Assembly: GCA_020746835.1 (NCBI GenBank)
Contig: JAGPNK010000007.1
Location: 310,001-374,000, forward strand
Length of the DNA: 64,000 bases
Direction of reading: 5' to 3'
DNA from: Stachybotrys elegans
Lineage: Eukaryota > Ascomycota > Sordariomycetes > Hypocreales > Stachybotryaceae
Part shown: positions 35,281 to 47,615 of the stretch, piece after piece
How the letters are laid out: every line of letters begins with the position of its first letter
Numbering within the stretch: position 1 is the stretch's first letter
Program-made: the position numbers and the translations under genes
Notes under the pieces: generated by a model
The model's input: only the letters and a program-made list of their open reading frames with translations
Database searches by the model: none
Told to the model about the DNA's origin: nothing

Positions 35281-35310
35281 CTCAGGCTCAGGCTCAGGCT
35301 CAGGCTCGAG
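35281..35310. repeat. CAGGCT hexamer repeat
   Basis: Five tandem copies of CTCAGG/CAGGCT in non-coding DNA. In one frame this would read as an Ala-Gln repeat, but no gene around it can be supported. Confidence 0.6.
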
Positions 35311-38300
35311 GTGTTGCTGCTGTAATGATATTGCCCCAGTTCCATGGACGGGGGGCCGTCTGCCATCTTAGATGTGAACCCGAGTACAGAGCTTTGCGTA
35401 GAGTAGACAACAACCTCGTCACCTCCCTACTCCACCAGTCACAACAGTTTGCTGGGCCAGTTGCGAGAAAGGTTGCCGGCGCCCTGAGGAGACTGAAATC
35501 CTGTGCTTACCCATAGGGTTTGGACAGACATCGTCCTGAGCGGCTGAAGCCAAGGGCAAGCCGAGTCACCGCCGGCGGTCACGGTTGCGTTGATCACCCA
35601 ATAGACCAGGCAGAGAAGCGTCAACTCAGAATGGTATGCCTGCAGTAGTTCCCGAAGCACCAGTGGTTTGCGCGGTAGTTCGTGCGGCTTGGCTTGTGGA
35701 GCCCGAGCAAAAGGGGGGGCGCGTCTACTATTGCAAGCGTATCAATAATGAATAGATCTCTGCCGAGTCGAATCTGAAAAGTCTCTCGAGCCCCTGAGAG
35801 CCGGCCATCCTACCTACTATGTATGCAGACATCGGACGAAAGCCACCCAAGTCGGTCATGGTCATGCGACGTAGAAGCGGGTTCCAGATGGGATCGATCG
35901 CCCCCTTGCCCCTTCTGGACCAAGTCAGAGAGACCTTGGAACATCATGGGTCTTGTGACATGTGGTCGAAGAGTGGAACTCGCTCTGCACGGTCGTTGGC
36001 CATGCTGACTCTGACAAGCATGCAAGGGGCGCCCTCTAGGTCAGGGGCTTGGGAGCATCATGGGAAGAACGCGCATGTCGCTGTGATGCAGCACAGGCAC
36101 TGCATGCACCACCGCAGTCACAACCGTAGTGTTGTGGAATCATCATCCAGCAATTGCCGTGCTGCTGGCGGTGCCAATGCGTCTCTTCTCCACCAAAACA
36201 CTCGGCAGTCGGGAGGAGCTGACGATCATGGGCAAGCAGCAGCGGCCAATCCATATGTGCTGTATGGGGATGCATCTTTCACGGCTCAACAAGGGCTTCG
36301 GTGCGAACCCCGTCTTAAAACGGGCCCTGGATCGCGTGTAGCCCGACGATAGATATAAATCTACATAGTATAGGCTCTGTACCACGATCCTGAGAACACC
36401 GGAACAAACCCCGGCTGTCCTGATTTTGGTTGACGACGATAGGTTTGATTGCGGAGAATTGCGAGTTCGCAATGCCGGCGAAAAGAGGGATTCCGACGCT
36501 CCCATGCCCTAGTAGTAGACTTGAAGGGAGGGCTACTGAGAGATATTCCGAATACGTGAGTAGCACATTGGCCCAAACGGCTTGGAGCAAAGGCTCAACA
36601 AGACGGCGAGCCCAAACACGACCCACCGCATGACGATGAGGCGGCAGGCTACTGCAGGAACAAGTTGACTGGAGTCTGCCGGGCAGGGGACCGTGTGGGA
36701 GCTGGTATGTGCGCCCGTGGCGGATGATGGGTGGTGGGTGGAGGATGATGATGGATGATGCATGCACCGGTTAGCCTCTGTTAGCGCCATGGGCTTGGTT
36801 TCGAAGCATCGCTGTGGGGTTGGGAATGGAGGCTGCCCTTTTGCCCTTCTGCAAAGCCCATCCATTCCCATCCCGTTTTTTTGGGGCTCTGTTGTCAGAT
36901 CTCGAGACCAAACCAACGTCCGAGTGGCCATGCCTAGTGGGTGAGAAATGGCTCCGTGCTCGCTCGCCAACCATCAAGAATGGATCAGCATACCGTGAAA
37001 GGGAGGCCGCTGGAGTGCTCGGGGGGCTTGAAGCTACCGAAAACGAATGATTGACGGTAGCACATTTAGGCCACATGGCATTCCCCTTTTCCTTTCGCCC
37101 CCCTTTGTCGAATCTTCCACACACCACCAGCTTCTTCTTTTGATTCACCCCCGAATGGTCAAACCGGCATACCATGGTTTGATGGACAAGCACGGTTAAC
37201 CTAAAGCTGGTTGACGAAGCTGTGTACTGTAGTTGGTTGACAGTCTGTGAAAGTGGACTCTGGCGTGGAAGCCAATGCTCGGACTGCCGTGCCAGTGACG
37301 GATCTACAGGCCAGAGGCCACCCGTTCTATCGTGCAGGGTTGTAATACAACCGTACTCATTCTGGTCACGCTCACGCAGCCTTTCCATGCTTATTGTTGT
37401 GTGGAATAAGGGGGCATGGCGGGAACATGCCGGGACGGGCATGTGTTTGTCCATTCTTGCCACAGCAGATGCTATGTTTGTACACCATATTGCATCATGT
37501 GTGTGAATCAGGGATAGCGCTATCCGGGACACGATGCTGCGCAACATGAGATGCACCCTCGCCTTCGCTTAGACAGTCTAGACCCATGCCGACGTGTACG
37601 GCATGGGGAGAGTGAAGAATACCGAAGCATGTTCCCCTCGGGCTGGCGTTCGCGCTACAGCCTCGGAGCATACAATATGTATGTACTGCGTAGTAGGCCG
37701 TTGCTGCATGTCAGCTGAGGAGCACTGTATATGTTGCGGCTTCCTTCGCCCCTGTCCATGCTCTTCTCAGTACCCGGGCCTCGGAGTTTGAAGGATTAGT
37801 AGATATATGACCCCGACACAGCCCAATGCCTGTGGCGTGTTTGTTGCCATATGACGATTTCGTCAGTGACGCGAGCCTAGAAAAGACGGTGAGCCAAAGT
37901 AACGGTATGTTTCGCGTTCGACAACAAAGGCCATATTGTCTCGGCCAGTACAGGCATGCAAGGGTTCCGAGGCTACAAAACAGACGATCAATGCAAGCCG
38001 GCAAACCGCGCGGCTGATCAGACCTCGTCCCGGAAAACCTGGAGGCAAAAGGGAGTCTGGGTCAACAAGCAAGACAATCCACACCAAGCGGACCACGAAG
38101 CGTGGGTAGGGCGCGTCAAGGATCGGACAGGATAAACATACAACAATGGAACGGCCAACGGGCTTTGCCTGTCGATAATCACACGGTAGCCGGGGGCTTG
38201 TGGCTGCATGTTTGCAGTCAGTCTGGCGCGCTCAGTGGTCGAGGCCAATGCCATTTTTAGACACGACGACATTTGACGAGTCGACGAGCCGTACTGCATC

Positions 38301-40049
38301 CATATGCGCGCCAGGACTGGGTGCCCGGCCAGGGCTTGGCGAGGGCCGAGGGGAAGAGCAGGCGCATTGAGAAGAGCCGTTGTGTCCGCATGGGTGGGCA
38401 CGAAAAGTCTCTAGTCCCTTGCAGGGTCAGGGCCTTGGGCTGAGAGGAAAAAGCAAGGGGGTGAGGCTGGTACTTGGCCGAGACCTTTGGGGAGGCCTTG
38501 AAGCCGCGGATCCCTGGGCAATTGGCCTAGGAAAGGTGAGACTCAAGGGCGCGTCGGACCCATGCTCGCTCACCTCTGGACAGATGCCGAAGTAGCGCTG
38601 GAGTATCTCCAGTGTGGCACAGTGTGGAGCGCGTCTGTGGGCTTTGTCTCTTACTCTTGCTTCTTTTGTGCGGACGCACCCCGATGGTGGATGTGCATGG
38701 AGAACGCAGGCCGTTGGCTTGGTCGGAGGGAGAAGAGGATGCGGATACGGGCGCGGAAGAAGTAGATGCATGGCTGTGGCTGCCTGCGCTGGCGTCAGAA
38801 TCGGGAACTGGCGCCTCCAGGTTCCGGCGCGCTGTTTCTCCGTGGCCTCTGTCACCCCTTTCCAGCAACCAACGGGCGGTGATGGTGTTGTGGTGGCCTA
38901 AGGGAGTAGGTGAAAAAGCAGGCTGGCGATGGCTAACACCAATAGGCGTCGGGCGATGAGCTAGCCGGTGCCGTGGGGTTGCAGCTCATGCAGGTACCGA
39001 TACGACAAAAGGCGCTGATGGAGGGTGAGAGGGAAGGCAAGGGTGGGGACGCGCCTGCAAGAAGGTGCAAGTGCACTCTCGTCGGATGAATTGTCTCCTT
39101 GCCCTTCCTTTTCCTCTGCCCCTATTACGTTGAAGGGCACACCCCCAAGTTTTTTCCGACCAAACAGAGGCCGGCCGAGATCCCCTCTCCACCCTCCTCT
39201 CTCTCTCTCTCCTTCTCGCCCTCTCCTCCCTTTCTCGTGTGCGTGCCACTCTCGTGGGCCCCCTTTCAGGGGAAGGGCAGGGCATTGAGGAATAAGAAAA
39301 GCCGGATGGTCAGGTGAGGGCGCGAACAAAGAGACAGAGACATGCACGCCACACCGTACACCGCCATCGGGTTTTGCACACAGACATCTGGCTGCGCCCT
39401 ACATGGCACCGTACCGTCCGATTGACTCCAATCGGGGGCCTCCCGTCTGGCGCTGGTGCTTGCTCGGCGGGCGCGAGGACAAACCGCGTACTAAAAGGGA
39501 CACGGTACGCCCATCCATCGCGCGCACTCTTTTGGCAAAAGCTCAGCACGGGAACAGGGCGAGCAGGTATCCGTAGCGTCGTAGCAAGTTTAGCATTTAC
39601 TGCGGTAGTAAGGCGCGTTCTCACCAGGCAGACAGACAGACAGACATCTGCAAGGTTGCGTTGCGGGCTCGGAGACAGGACAAGGCCCCCTGGCCTGGCC
39701 CTTCCCTACCCTTCCGATCCTCTCACGAATGTGGCGCTTGCAGCCGGAGGAGGAGGATTAGGAAGAGGAAGAGGGGAGCATGTCATCCATTCCCATTCCC
39801 ACACTCTTCTGTATTTCGACCTTCTCGCCTCCTCGTGAACTAGCGGCGTGCTCATCCATCAGCGTCATAAGATCGAGAGGGCCGTGCCGTTGTGGTGTTT
39901 CAAGCGTCTCGGCCATCGTCTGCGCATCGTCTCGCTGGTATTGCGCTGCATCCTACCGTGTCTTCCTGTCTCCTTGGCTCTGTCGCATCAAGTCATCTGC
40001 TGGGCGTCGAACAAAAGGGATGTGGAACGGAAGTGTGGCACCCGGCGTT

Positions 40050-40680
40050 AGTCAGGTACCTCAGGTACCCGGAGGTTCTGCTCTCTGCCCCACAAACCCA
40101 CCGCTCCTCCACCCTCCCCCACTGCCTGCCCTTCCAGCGCGCAGGTACAAGGCCTTCCTGCAGCTCAGCCAAGGGGGGTACCTTTTCGTACCGCCCGTGC
40201 AGGCCTTCACGCACGGTACACGGGAGGTAGCTTCGCCATCCGCCTTAGGTTCTTGGGCCTTGGCTGTCTCGCGGTTGGCGCCGATGCAGGTGCCTGGCGC
40301 ACTTTGTGCCTGCAGGTCCGGCGGCCTGCCGGGCCTACGCAGTGCTATGTGCTATGTTAGTGGCTGAAGAGGCAAGGTATGTAGGTACATAGGTACTCTG
40401 TTGTACCTCGCACGTCGATAGGGACAGCCTCTTGGCGCAGGAGCATGCGCTGCGCAGCGTGGGCTGGCTTGTTGGGCTCGCTGGATTCTAGCCTGTTTCT
40501 GGTGTCCTTTTTTATGTACCTACCTCTTGGCTTGGCCGGCCGTGTTGGCGTAGTTTAGGCGGCTAGGAAAGCTCGTACCTGGGGCTGGGCCTGGGCTGGG
40601 GCGGCCACGTTGAGGTACCTGGCGCTACTTGAGACCGTGGGTTTTTTACCTCGCCTTAGTGCCAGGTACAGGTACCCGTT
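40050..40680. promoter_or_regulatory. Cluster of GGTAC/GTACC words upstream of the homeodomain gene
   Basis: By eye about 14 occurrences of GGTAC or GTACC fall in some 630 bp: near 40055, 40063, 40143, 40188, 40198, 40215, 40383, 40391, 40403, 40518, 40576, 40612, 40665 and 40671. Several are full AGGTACCT palindromes. A random 630-bp sequence should hold one or two. This looks like a cluster of binding sites for an unidentified factor. The homeodomain start codon lies 750 bp downstream. Confidence 0.45.
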
Positions 40681-41432
40681 CTGGCGCTGGCGCTGGCGCT
40701 GGCTCTCACACAGTCTCCTTCACTGGCTCACTGTCTGTTGCACGCTGCCCACCCACTGCCCACTCCCACTCCCACTGCCCGTCCGCCATCCGCCATCCAC
40801 CGTCCTTCCCTCCCTTAGTTAACCACCCCCCTCCTTCCCGTTTCTCTCCTTCTCTCCCATCCTCTCTCTTCCTATCGTCGGTCCTCCTTTCTGTCCACTT
40901 TCGCTGCCTTTTCTTACCAACCTTTTTCTTTCCTTCAGTCGTCATCTTCATCTTCAGCCATTTCGGTATCCCGTCACTCCTTCCGGGACCATTACATTCA
41001 TTCGGCTTGACACCCACCTTCCTTGACTTTCGACTTGAAAAACCACACAGCCGCTAATCCAACGCGACTCGCCGGGCCTCTTACACACGAGCCCTACTGC
41101 CACAGCATCTAGAACTCCCTCCTATCCGGCTCTTCGGATCAGGACGACATTCCTTACCAACCATTTCCAATCTTCTACTACTCCTTCAATCAACTACTGT
41201 TATTGAGTTGGACGCAATTTCACGCTCACCTCATCGCTCCCCATCAGTCTCGTCGACTGTATAATACCGGCTACCCCTTATCGCAACAGATAATCCAAAA
41301 CCCATCACCACCGACTCGGCAAAGACGACGCGTTAGAATCTGGTTCACTTCTCGAACCATTCCGTCGCTGATCGCATCGCCTCACGACTTCAATCTACCG
41401 ATCCAAACCGCACAATCACACAAGCACTTATA

Positions 41433-43371
41433 ATGGCCGAGGTTGAGCAGTCAGTAGGCTTTAGCCAGATGGCTACACCCGGTAGCTCCAGCGCTTCTCC
41501 TGGCCCGACTTCAGCGCCTGGTTCGGCTGTGCCGAAGCAGGAGTCGCCTACCTCCGCCAGCAGTGGCCAGGGCTCCAACTCGCGCCGCCCTCCCCGAAAG
41601 AGCACCTTGACCCAGCAGCAGAAGAACCAGAAGCGACAGCGAGCCACCCAGGACCAGCTCACCACCCTTGAGATGGAATTCAACAAGAACCCTACTCCCA
41701 CAGGACCTGTCCGAGAGAGGATAGCCGAGGAGATCAACATGACCGAGAGGTCTGTTCAGATTTGGTTCCAGAACCGGTACGTCAAAGCCTGCGGTCCTAT
41801 CATGGTGATTCAAAACTGACGCCCTTGTAGCCGCGCCAAGATCAAGTTGCTGGCCAAGAAGAGCCTGGAGACGGGCGAGGATATCGATTCCATCCCTGAG
41901 TCGATGCGGGCTTACCTTGCCATGCAAGCCATGGAGTCTGGCAAGGGCATTGGCGGAACCTACCTCGGTCGCACTGGTCTCATGCCTTTCGGACACGGCG
42001 GCATGCTTCTGGGTGGTGACCAGGGTGGCCAAGGCAAAGTTTGTAAGTTGTTACGCTACCGATGGCTAAGGATGATTCCGCTGACAGTGACCAGTGATCC
42101 ACCACTTGACGTGCCGTTCGCTCAGTATCGGCAAGTGGACTCGAGTTGGACAAAACACCATGGATCTTATCATCTTCTACTCGCCCGACAAGTGCACCAT
42201 GACCTACTACATCAACAGTGAGCAGGCTGGCTACAAGATCGAGTACCCCTTTTCCCACATCAAGAACATCTTCCTCGAGAACAACGAGCACGATCCTACC
42301 AAGCTTGGCGGCATCGTCATCGAGCTCAACCGACCACCTCTGTTCTTCATGGACTCTTCTCCCACCACCAACGGCTTCATGCACTGTGGCGACTTCACTG
42401 AGGACCTCCAGGCTACCCAGTGCTTGATTCACCACCTGGGTGGTAACCCCAAGGTCCTCAGTGGCCAGCTTGCTAAGCTGGTGTCTCTCGAGTCCTTCAT
42501 GAACCGCCACAACCCTCACGCCTTTGCCGATCCCCACGCTCTGTCTGCTTCGGCTCCCGTGTCGCCCACCGCCCGGCCCTCTTCCCAGCCCAGCTTCCCC
42601 CAGCACCACATGGGAGGCGTCTTCCAAGAGCCATGGGGTATGAACCAGATGCACTCAGCCATGCGGCCCCCACACGGTCACAAGCGCCAGCGTAGCCGCT
42701 CCGTCCCAGGCCCCGTCGATTTCGCCATGTTCCAGAACCAGCCAATGCCTTCCTTCTACATTCAACCTCCGGGAGAGATGGGACCCCCTGTCCATAACCC
42801 GGCCATCTATGCTCCTGTACCACAGCAGCCCCATGCTATGGGCTCCAACCTGCGCATTGACACTCAGGCCGGCTTTGGGCTCGACATGCGACAATATCCC
42901 ATGTCGGCGACGACGGCTTCGCCTTCGGAATTCCCTCCCAGCCCCGGCTTCTTCCACGGGCCCGAGGCTACCGGCATGCCCCCTACGAGCTACGGCACGC
43001 CCTACGGTGGTCATGGTTTCCTCTCCCCCATGGTCAACGCCGACGGCCACCCTTCCGCATCGGTTTCTCCAGTGCCTTTCCACCACCCGGGTGAGCCTTC
43101 CATTGTGGAGCAGTCACCGCCCATGTCGATGATGGGACGTCCCGGCTCTGCCGACATTTACGCAGGCAACGATGGTTCTTGCGCCGTCTCTGACGATGGC
43201 ACCAGCCTCAACGAGATGTACTCGAAGCATACCATCAACCTGCCCATGCACACCCAGTCTCCTGGCTACGGCCACCATCAGACCGAGCTTGACATGGACC
43301 AACTCGTCCAGTTCGACACGGTGGATCCCTCAAGCCTTTCACCAGAGACCATGTCGTCTGTCCCCCAATAA
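41433..43371 (+). CDS. Homeodomain transcription factor of the filamentous-fungal type
   Basis: Three exons, 41433-41776, 41831-42042 and 42095-43371, give 610 residues. The first intron splits the recognition helix, so that WFQNR joins RAKIK. The N-terminus is Ser/Pro rich. The homeodomain covers about residues 65-125 (QKRQRATQDQLTTLEMEFNK...VQIWFQNRRAKIKLLAKK). A second conserved region at about 185-320 begins LIHHLTCRSLSIGKWTRVGQ and contains DLIIFYSPDKCTMTYYIN and GFMHCGDFTEDLQATQCLIH. The remainder is Pro/His/Met/Gln rich with a KRQRSRSVPG basic patch. Members of this group act in conidiation and growth (Htf1/Hox2- or RfeB-like). I cannot tell which ortholog this is. A very long 5' region precedes it. 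Confidence 0.88.
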
Positions 43372-44990
43372 TTTTGGCGGCGAGATGTGGTTGTGCAAAT
43401 TTTTGTCGCTTAGCCCGCGCTGATCTTTCAGGATCGGCTCCCGGCATCATCTTACGGACGGCGTTTCTCTTTTTGGGGCTACTTATACCACCTGTGTTTG
43501 TGTTTCTGTTGACAAATCGTTTTCTGGTCATATATCCATCTCCGCATATTTCACAGCCTGGCATCTTATACCCGCGTTGGGGGTTCGGTCCAGCATCTCC
43601 TCACCCTTCTCATATTGGATATTTCTCTTTTCTCCCCTGTCTTTCCTATCTCACAAAGGCCATGATGAATCTGCATGACGATACCTCTCTTCGATATCGG
43701 TCATGCATGTCTGGTACAGCGATCGTATATTTTTAACCTGTTTGCAACTCTAAACGTTTGTGTCATAATTTCCTGCCATGTGCTAGCTCATAGTGGAGGT
43801 GGTCTTCTGATTCCTGTTAGTTCTTTTTCTGAGATTCTCTACCATTTTCTCAGCCTTTTTTTTTTTTTTTTTCTTTTTTTTTCCAACTCTTCTGTTTGCG
43901 ATTTATTCGAAGAGACTTCTCGGCTATTACGGATGTGTCTGGCCACCGCACATCCCGCGGCGACATAATACTTACTTATGGCAACACTTGGATATATGTG
44001 GAAAAGCTGTTGCTTATTTTTTTTTACTGCCCCGTCATACTTGAGCAGGGTGGCGGCCCTGGAGGCTCGACAATGGATTCGGTTAATGGAACTGTTATTG
44101 GTATCGAAAAGCAACCTTGCTGTCTGCCGCGTGCGTTGAGATATCGGTAGTGAAATGTTGCTCCACACAGCATTGTCGGCGACAGGGAGGTACGGAATGG
44201 GTATCAGCCTTGGGGTTGTTTGATTGTACGGTTCGGAAACACTAGTCAGGTATCAAAACACCTTTCTGTTTACCCGGTTGTTTTGACCTATGTGACACCC
44301 GGTCTTATGTTTACTTCCGACGTGGCTGCTGGCTGCTGCTGGCTCCCGTGTTGGCGTGTGTGACCAGTCGAGCTGACGAGTGATGCGGCTAATGGCCATA
44401 TCCGATGGCGGATCTGATGCCGTGTGCAGGCGTCTGTCGGCTGGGGGATGTTTGCGTCCATGCTGCGCCATCCACGCTTGTGCAGCCTCCCGTTTGGCCG
44501 GATGGAAGCATGTTTGGCTGGCTCCGATGACGCTGACGATTCATGTTGACACCAGGCAGAAAGAGGTGACGAAAGTGAATCACAGAAGCATATGTATGTC
44601 CTCTTCTCTCTCTCCTTGTTCCTCTCCCTTCGTTTCTTCCCATCTCCTCATCACCAACACCTTCTCTCTCTGCCGTCTTTCTGGCTCTCTCCCCTTCTTC
44701 ACTCCTTCGTTGCACTTTGCCCCTCAACCCCCCCTCCTCCACCCAGTGTTGAGGGGTCTGCGAGGCTTACACGCTCCAACCACAACCGCCCACTTGCTTT
44801 TTCGGGCGAGAGGCAACTCATGCGCGCAGGGACTTGTGTCTCATGTCCCCTTTGCTCCGGCGTACTTCGTCACGCCTGGGCTTGGTGTGGCGCCACAAGT
44901 GGTTACGCCGTGGGAGCATGACGCACGCTTCCTCACGACATCGTCGACGCTCCAACCCAAGAGTATCACTGCCAGGTGAGTGGCGCCGAG
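43372..44990. other. 3' UTR of the homeodomain gene and spacer before the decayed helicase array
   Basis: T-rich sequence, including a T17 tract around 43,856-43,872, looks like a long 3' UTR and flanking DNA. 44,590-44,740 is CT rich. No gene could be supported. The first recognisable scraps of the broken array start close to 45,010. Confidence 0.45.
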
Positions 44991-45012
44991 AACCCCAAAG
45001 CCTGCTATGTGA

Positions 45013-47376
45013 CCACCAACGCCCGCGCAGGGCGCGACGAGCGCGACCGCGTCCCTTGCCAACCACCTCATCAACATTCTCGACCTGTCCCAACCGATCA
45101 CGCTCGACATGGCAGAAGCAGCAGAGCACGAGCTCAACAGACGCGCGAACCGGGCCAGGCCGAGCCTGGTTGGCATGACGGCTCTAGAGCTTGCGAGTTA
45201 GGCACTCGACATCTATGCCTCGATCCCCGCGCTAAGCCGCGACGGCCCTGACGTGCGCGAGCATGCCACCCAACTCATGGACCAGCGATGCATCAGCTGC
45301 CACTGCTTCTACCACCTACCCAACCGCCACCACGGATGCTACAGGTACCTGAGCTGCCAGACCAGGCCCCGACGCACCGAACTCCTATACCGCAACATGA
45401 GGGCCAAGTGCGACTACCTGCCCATCTCGCACAACCACACCACCGGCAGCAAGATTTATTACATGCCAATCTCAGAGCGGGACGTACTGGATATCCAGCG
45501 TCTCACCCTTGCCTGCTACCAGCTTTAGCAACTTCTGCCGCGTCATCGGACAGGGAGTTTGGTGGCCACGTCCAGACCAAACATCTTGGTCTGGGGCCAT
45601 CCCTGTAGAGGACCACAGCACCCAGAGCGACCCCCCGAGAGAAGACAGGTGACGCCATGGTCCATAACGGAGAGTCGAACTCTGTGCCATCAGCGCTGTC
45701 TCTGTGGTAGGTTCAGGGGGACAGATAATCGTTGTCCCTTGCCGTCCGTCTGCTCTTGCTAGAGTATCATCGACCGTCTCCTGTCCCTGGCCCTAAGGGG
45801 CTTGATACAGGGCAATGGCCAGGCAGATATCAAGGCGTACGATAAAGCTCCGAGGGTCTGACGGGAAGATGGACTCGCACCCAGAGCAGAGAGAGCGCAT
45901 AGAGATGATGATTCGGGCAATACCAACACCGAAGAGTATGTATCGCACCTTTGACAGGCCTTGAGTTGTACTAATAATATATCTCAAGCACAGTGTTTCC
46001 AAGTATCGGCACCCGGAATATATCGTCTTCGAGCTGAAGCCCCCCGCGTATGTGTCCCATCCTCGGTATCGAGATCCACGTTCCCTCCGTGAGTCCCTCC
46101 GTGAGTCGATCCAGGAATCGATCCAGGAGTCGAGTCCATGGCACTGGAAAAAGCAATGAATGCGCTGGAGCTGGATAAGGACCCTAATGTTAATCAGATC
46201 GCGGGTAAGTGACGATGACCAAGGAGGTGTGCATCGAGCGCCAGGAGTTAACACAGATATCTAGACATGGACGTTCTGGCGTCGCCGATCGCCCCGGGCC
46301 ACAGTATCGTGCTGGCCAATGATATGGGGCTCAGGACTGTCTGCATAAGTGTTGCAGAGCCCTTCCGGTGGTATAGGAGCTGCCGCCGCATCACGCTGCA
46401 CCGCTCTATCTCTTGGCGGGGGTCATACCGATATACCCTGGGACGATACCATCGTCTACGAGCAGTCAGCCAGAGCGAACCCAGAGCCTGAATTTGCTAG
46501 CAATGGCCTCTACGGTGATGACTGAGCCGAATACATGGACAATGCGGATGATGGTGCATCTGTCAGTTGCCGGTTCTGGTCTTTCCTACCACAACTGTGC
46601 TGCAGCTTCAACTTCCACTACAACACCAAGACTGTGATGCAGGCGCACTATCGACTTCACTGGATCGGTCAAGAAGAACAGGTCGTCTGGCACAATATTC
46701 GTATCGGAAACTCCTTTCATGACCTAGAAAGGCTGAGCTTCACAAGCTGGACGACCTAGTTATCTGCCGATGCGGAACTACCCTCTTGGAAGGGGCATTG
46801 TGAGACCCCTTGTCCGTCTCCTCCATGAAGAGAACATCCGGCTGCTACGGAGCAAGACAGCTAGCGACGTTTGGGATCTATGAAGCAAAATTCCACCACA
46901 GATTCAACCGATACTCTTATGTCGTTCTGGTGCCAAATCATGGAGGGTTTGCATAAACGTGGGGATGTCTGCGCCTGGTTATGATGTACAGCAAACTCGG
47001 CGGCAATATCGGGCATGGGGTTGCCGAAACGACCAGGTCCAAGGAGAGGCTGACTGGCCTCAGTGCATTCACCGGCCACGGTATGTTCCCGTGGTTCGAC
47101 CTCTGATTGATGAGGGAGATGAAGGTCCAGAGGCAATGGCCCTCCACACCTCGCCCAAGACACACAGCTGACCCCATAACCGCCCAATTCATCCACGCGG
47201 TGGAAGAAGAGGACCTCGCACTCTATCTCCTCCACCCCGAGCTTCTCAAGCGACACGGCCAAGTTACCAAGTTCCACTCAGACTGTCGGATGCCTACCCC
47301 GGCCGAGCACGCCAACGCCATCGCCAGAGCAGTTGTCGAGGCAATGCAAAAGAACAGCTCCGAGTGCTTTTGGTGA
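45013..47376 (+). pseudogene. Broken SNF2-like helicase gene, copy A
   Basis: A frame open from 45013 to 45528 is interrupted only by TAG at 45199-45201 and contains RCISCHCFYH (45286-45315), a Cys/His cluster. Further on, MALEKAMNALELDKDPNVNQ joins DMDVLASP over a well-formed 60-bp intron (46205-46264). Motif I follows as SIVLANDMGLRT (46303-46338), where helicases have ILADDMGLGKT, so the Walker lysine is missing. After a gap where motifs II and III should be, 46637-46735 reads YRLHWIGQEEQVVWH, a damaged motif VI (RxHRxGQ). Then IYEAKFHHRFNRYSY (46874-46918) is the recurring FNRY module, followed by stop. A last piece, 47159-47376, contains ITAQFIHAVEEEDLALYLL. Frames change several times, so I call it a pseudogene. 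Heavily intron-split coding is the alternative. Confidence 0.55.
46084..46131 (+). repeat. Two pairs of 12-bp tandem repeats inside copy A
   Basis: CCTCCGTGAGTC occurs twice (46084-46095, 46096-46107), immediately followed by GATCCAGGAATC and GATCCAGGAGTC (46108-46131). In frame they encode the repeating peptide RESLRESIQESIQES, so they are probably coding-region slippage in the ancestral gene. Confidence 0.75.
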
Positions 47377-47615
47377 GGGGGTCAGGATGCTGGCCGACAG
47401 ATGACTGAAACGCTGCTCAGTATCGCCATCACAGATCGAGAAGTGAACCGTGATTGAGGACTCTTCATATTTTCCGTGGCCGATAGTCGCAGAGGCATCT
47501 CGAGCTCCTACAGTCTGCGTTTCCCCCCTCTCCCAGAAGCCGCCACGACAATCGTCAACTTGCTACTCGCTTCAGCCAGCTTATCCCCCACATTCTATTT
47601 GTCTGATTCTTCAGC

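Larger units (their letters stand above)
33941..41432. other. 7.5-kb gene desert ending in the homeodomain gene's promoter and leader
   Basis: I see no exon I can support on either strand. Frames of 100-260 codons occur (for example - 36771-37556 and - 33847-34350), but they overlap others, lack motifs and have no consistent codon bias. 34,560-34,620 is AG/AAAT simple sequence, and 35,280-35,310 holds five tandem CAGGCT units. 40,050-40,680 is dense in GGTAC/GTACC words (separate entry). 40,740-41,430 is a long pyrimidine-rich leader. The size fits an extended regulatory region for a developmental regulator, or undetected non-coding RNA. Confidence 0.4.

Noticed and set aside
45655..45700. 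A tRNA-like 3' half on the minus strand (AGAGTTCGACTCTCC, then GGACCA)
   Set aside because: The T-arm is imperfect and I could find no matching 5' acceptor or D-arm at the right distance. Probably coincidence or a fragment.
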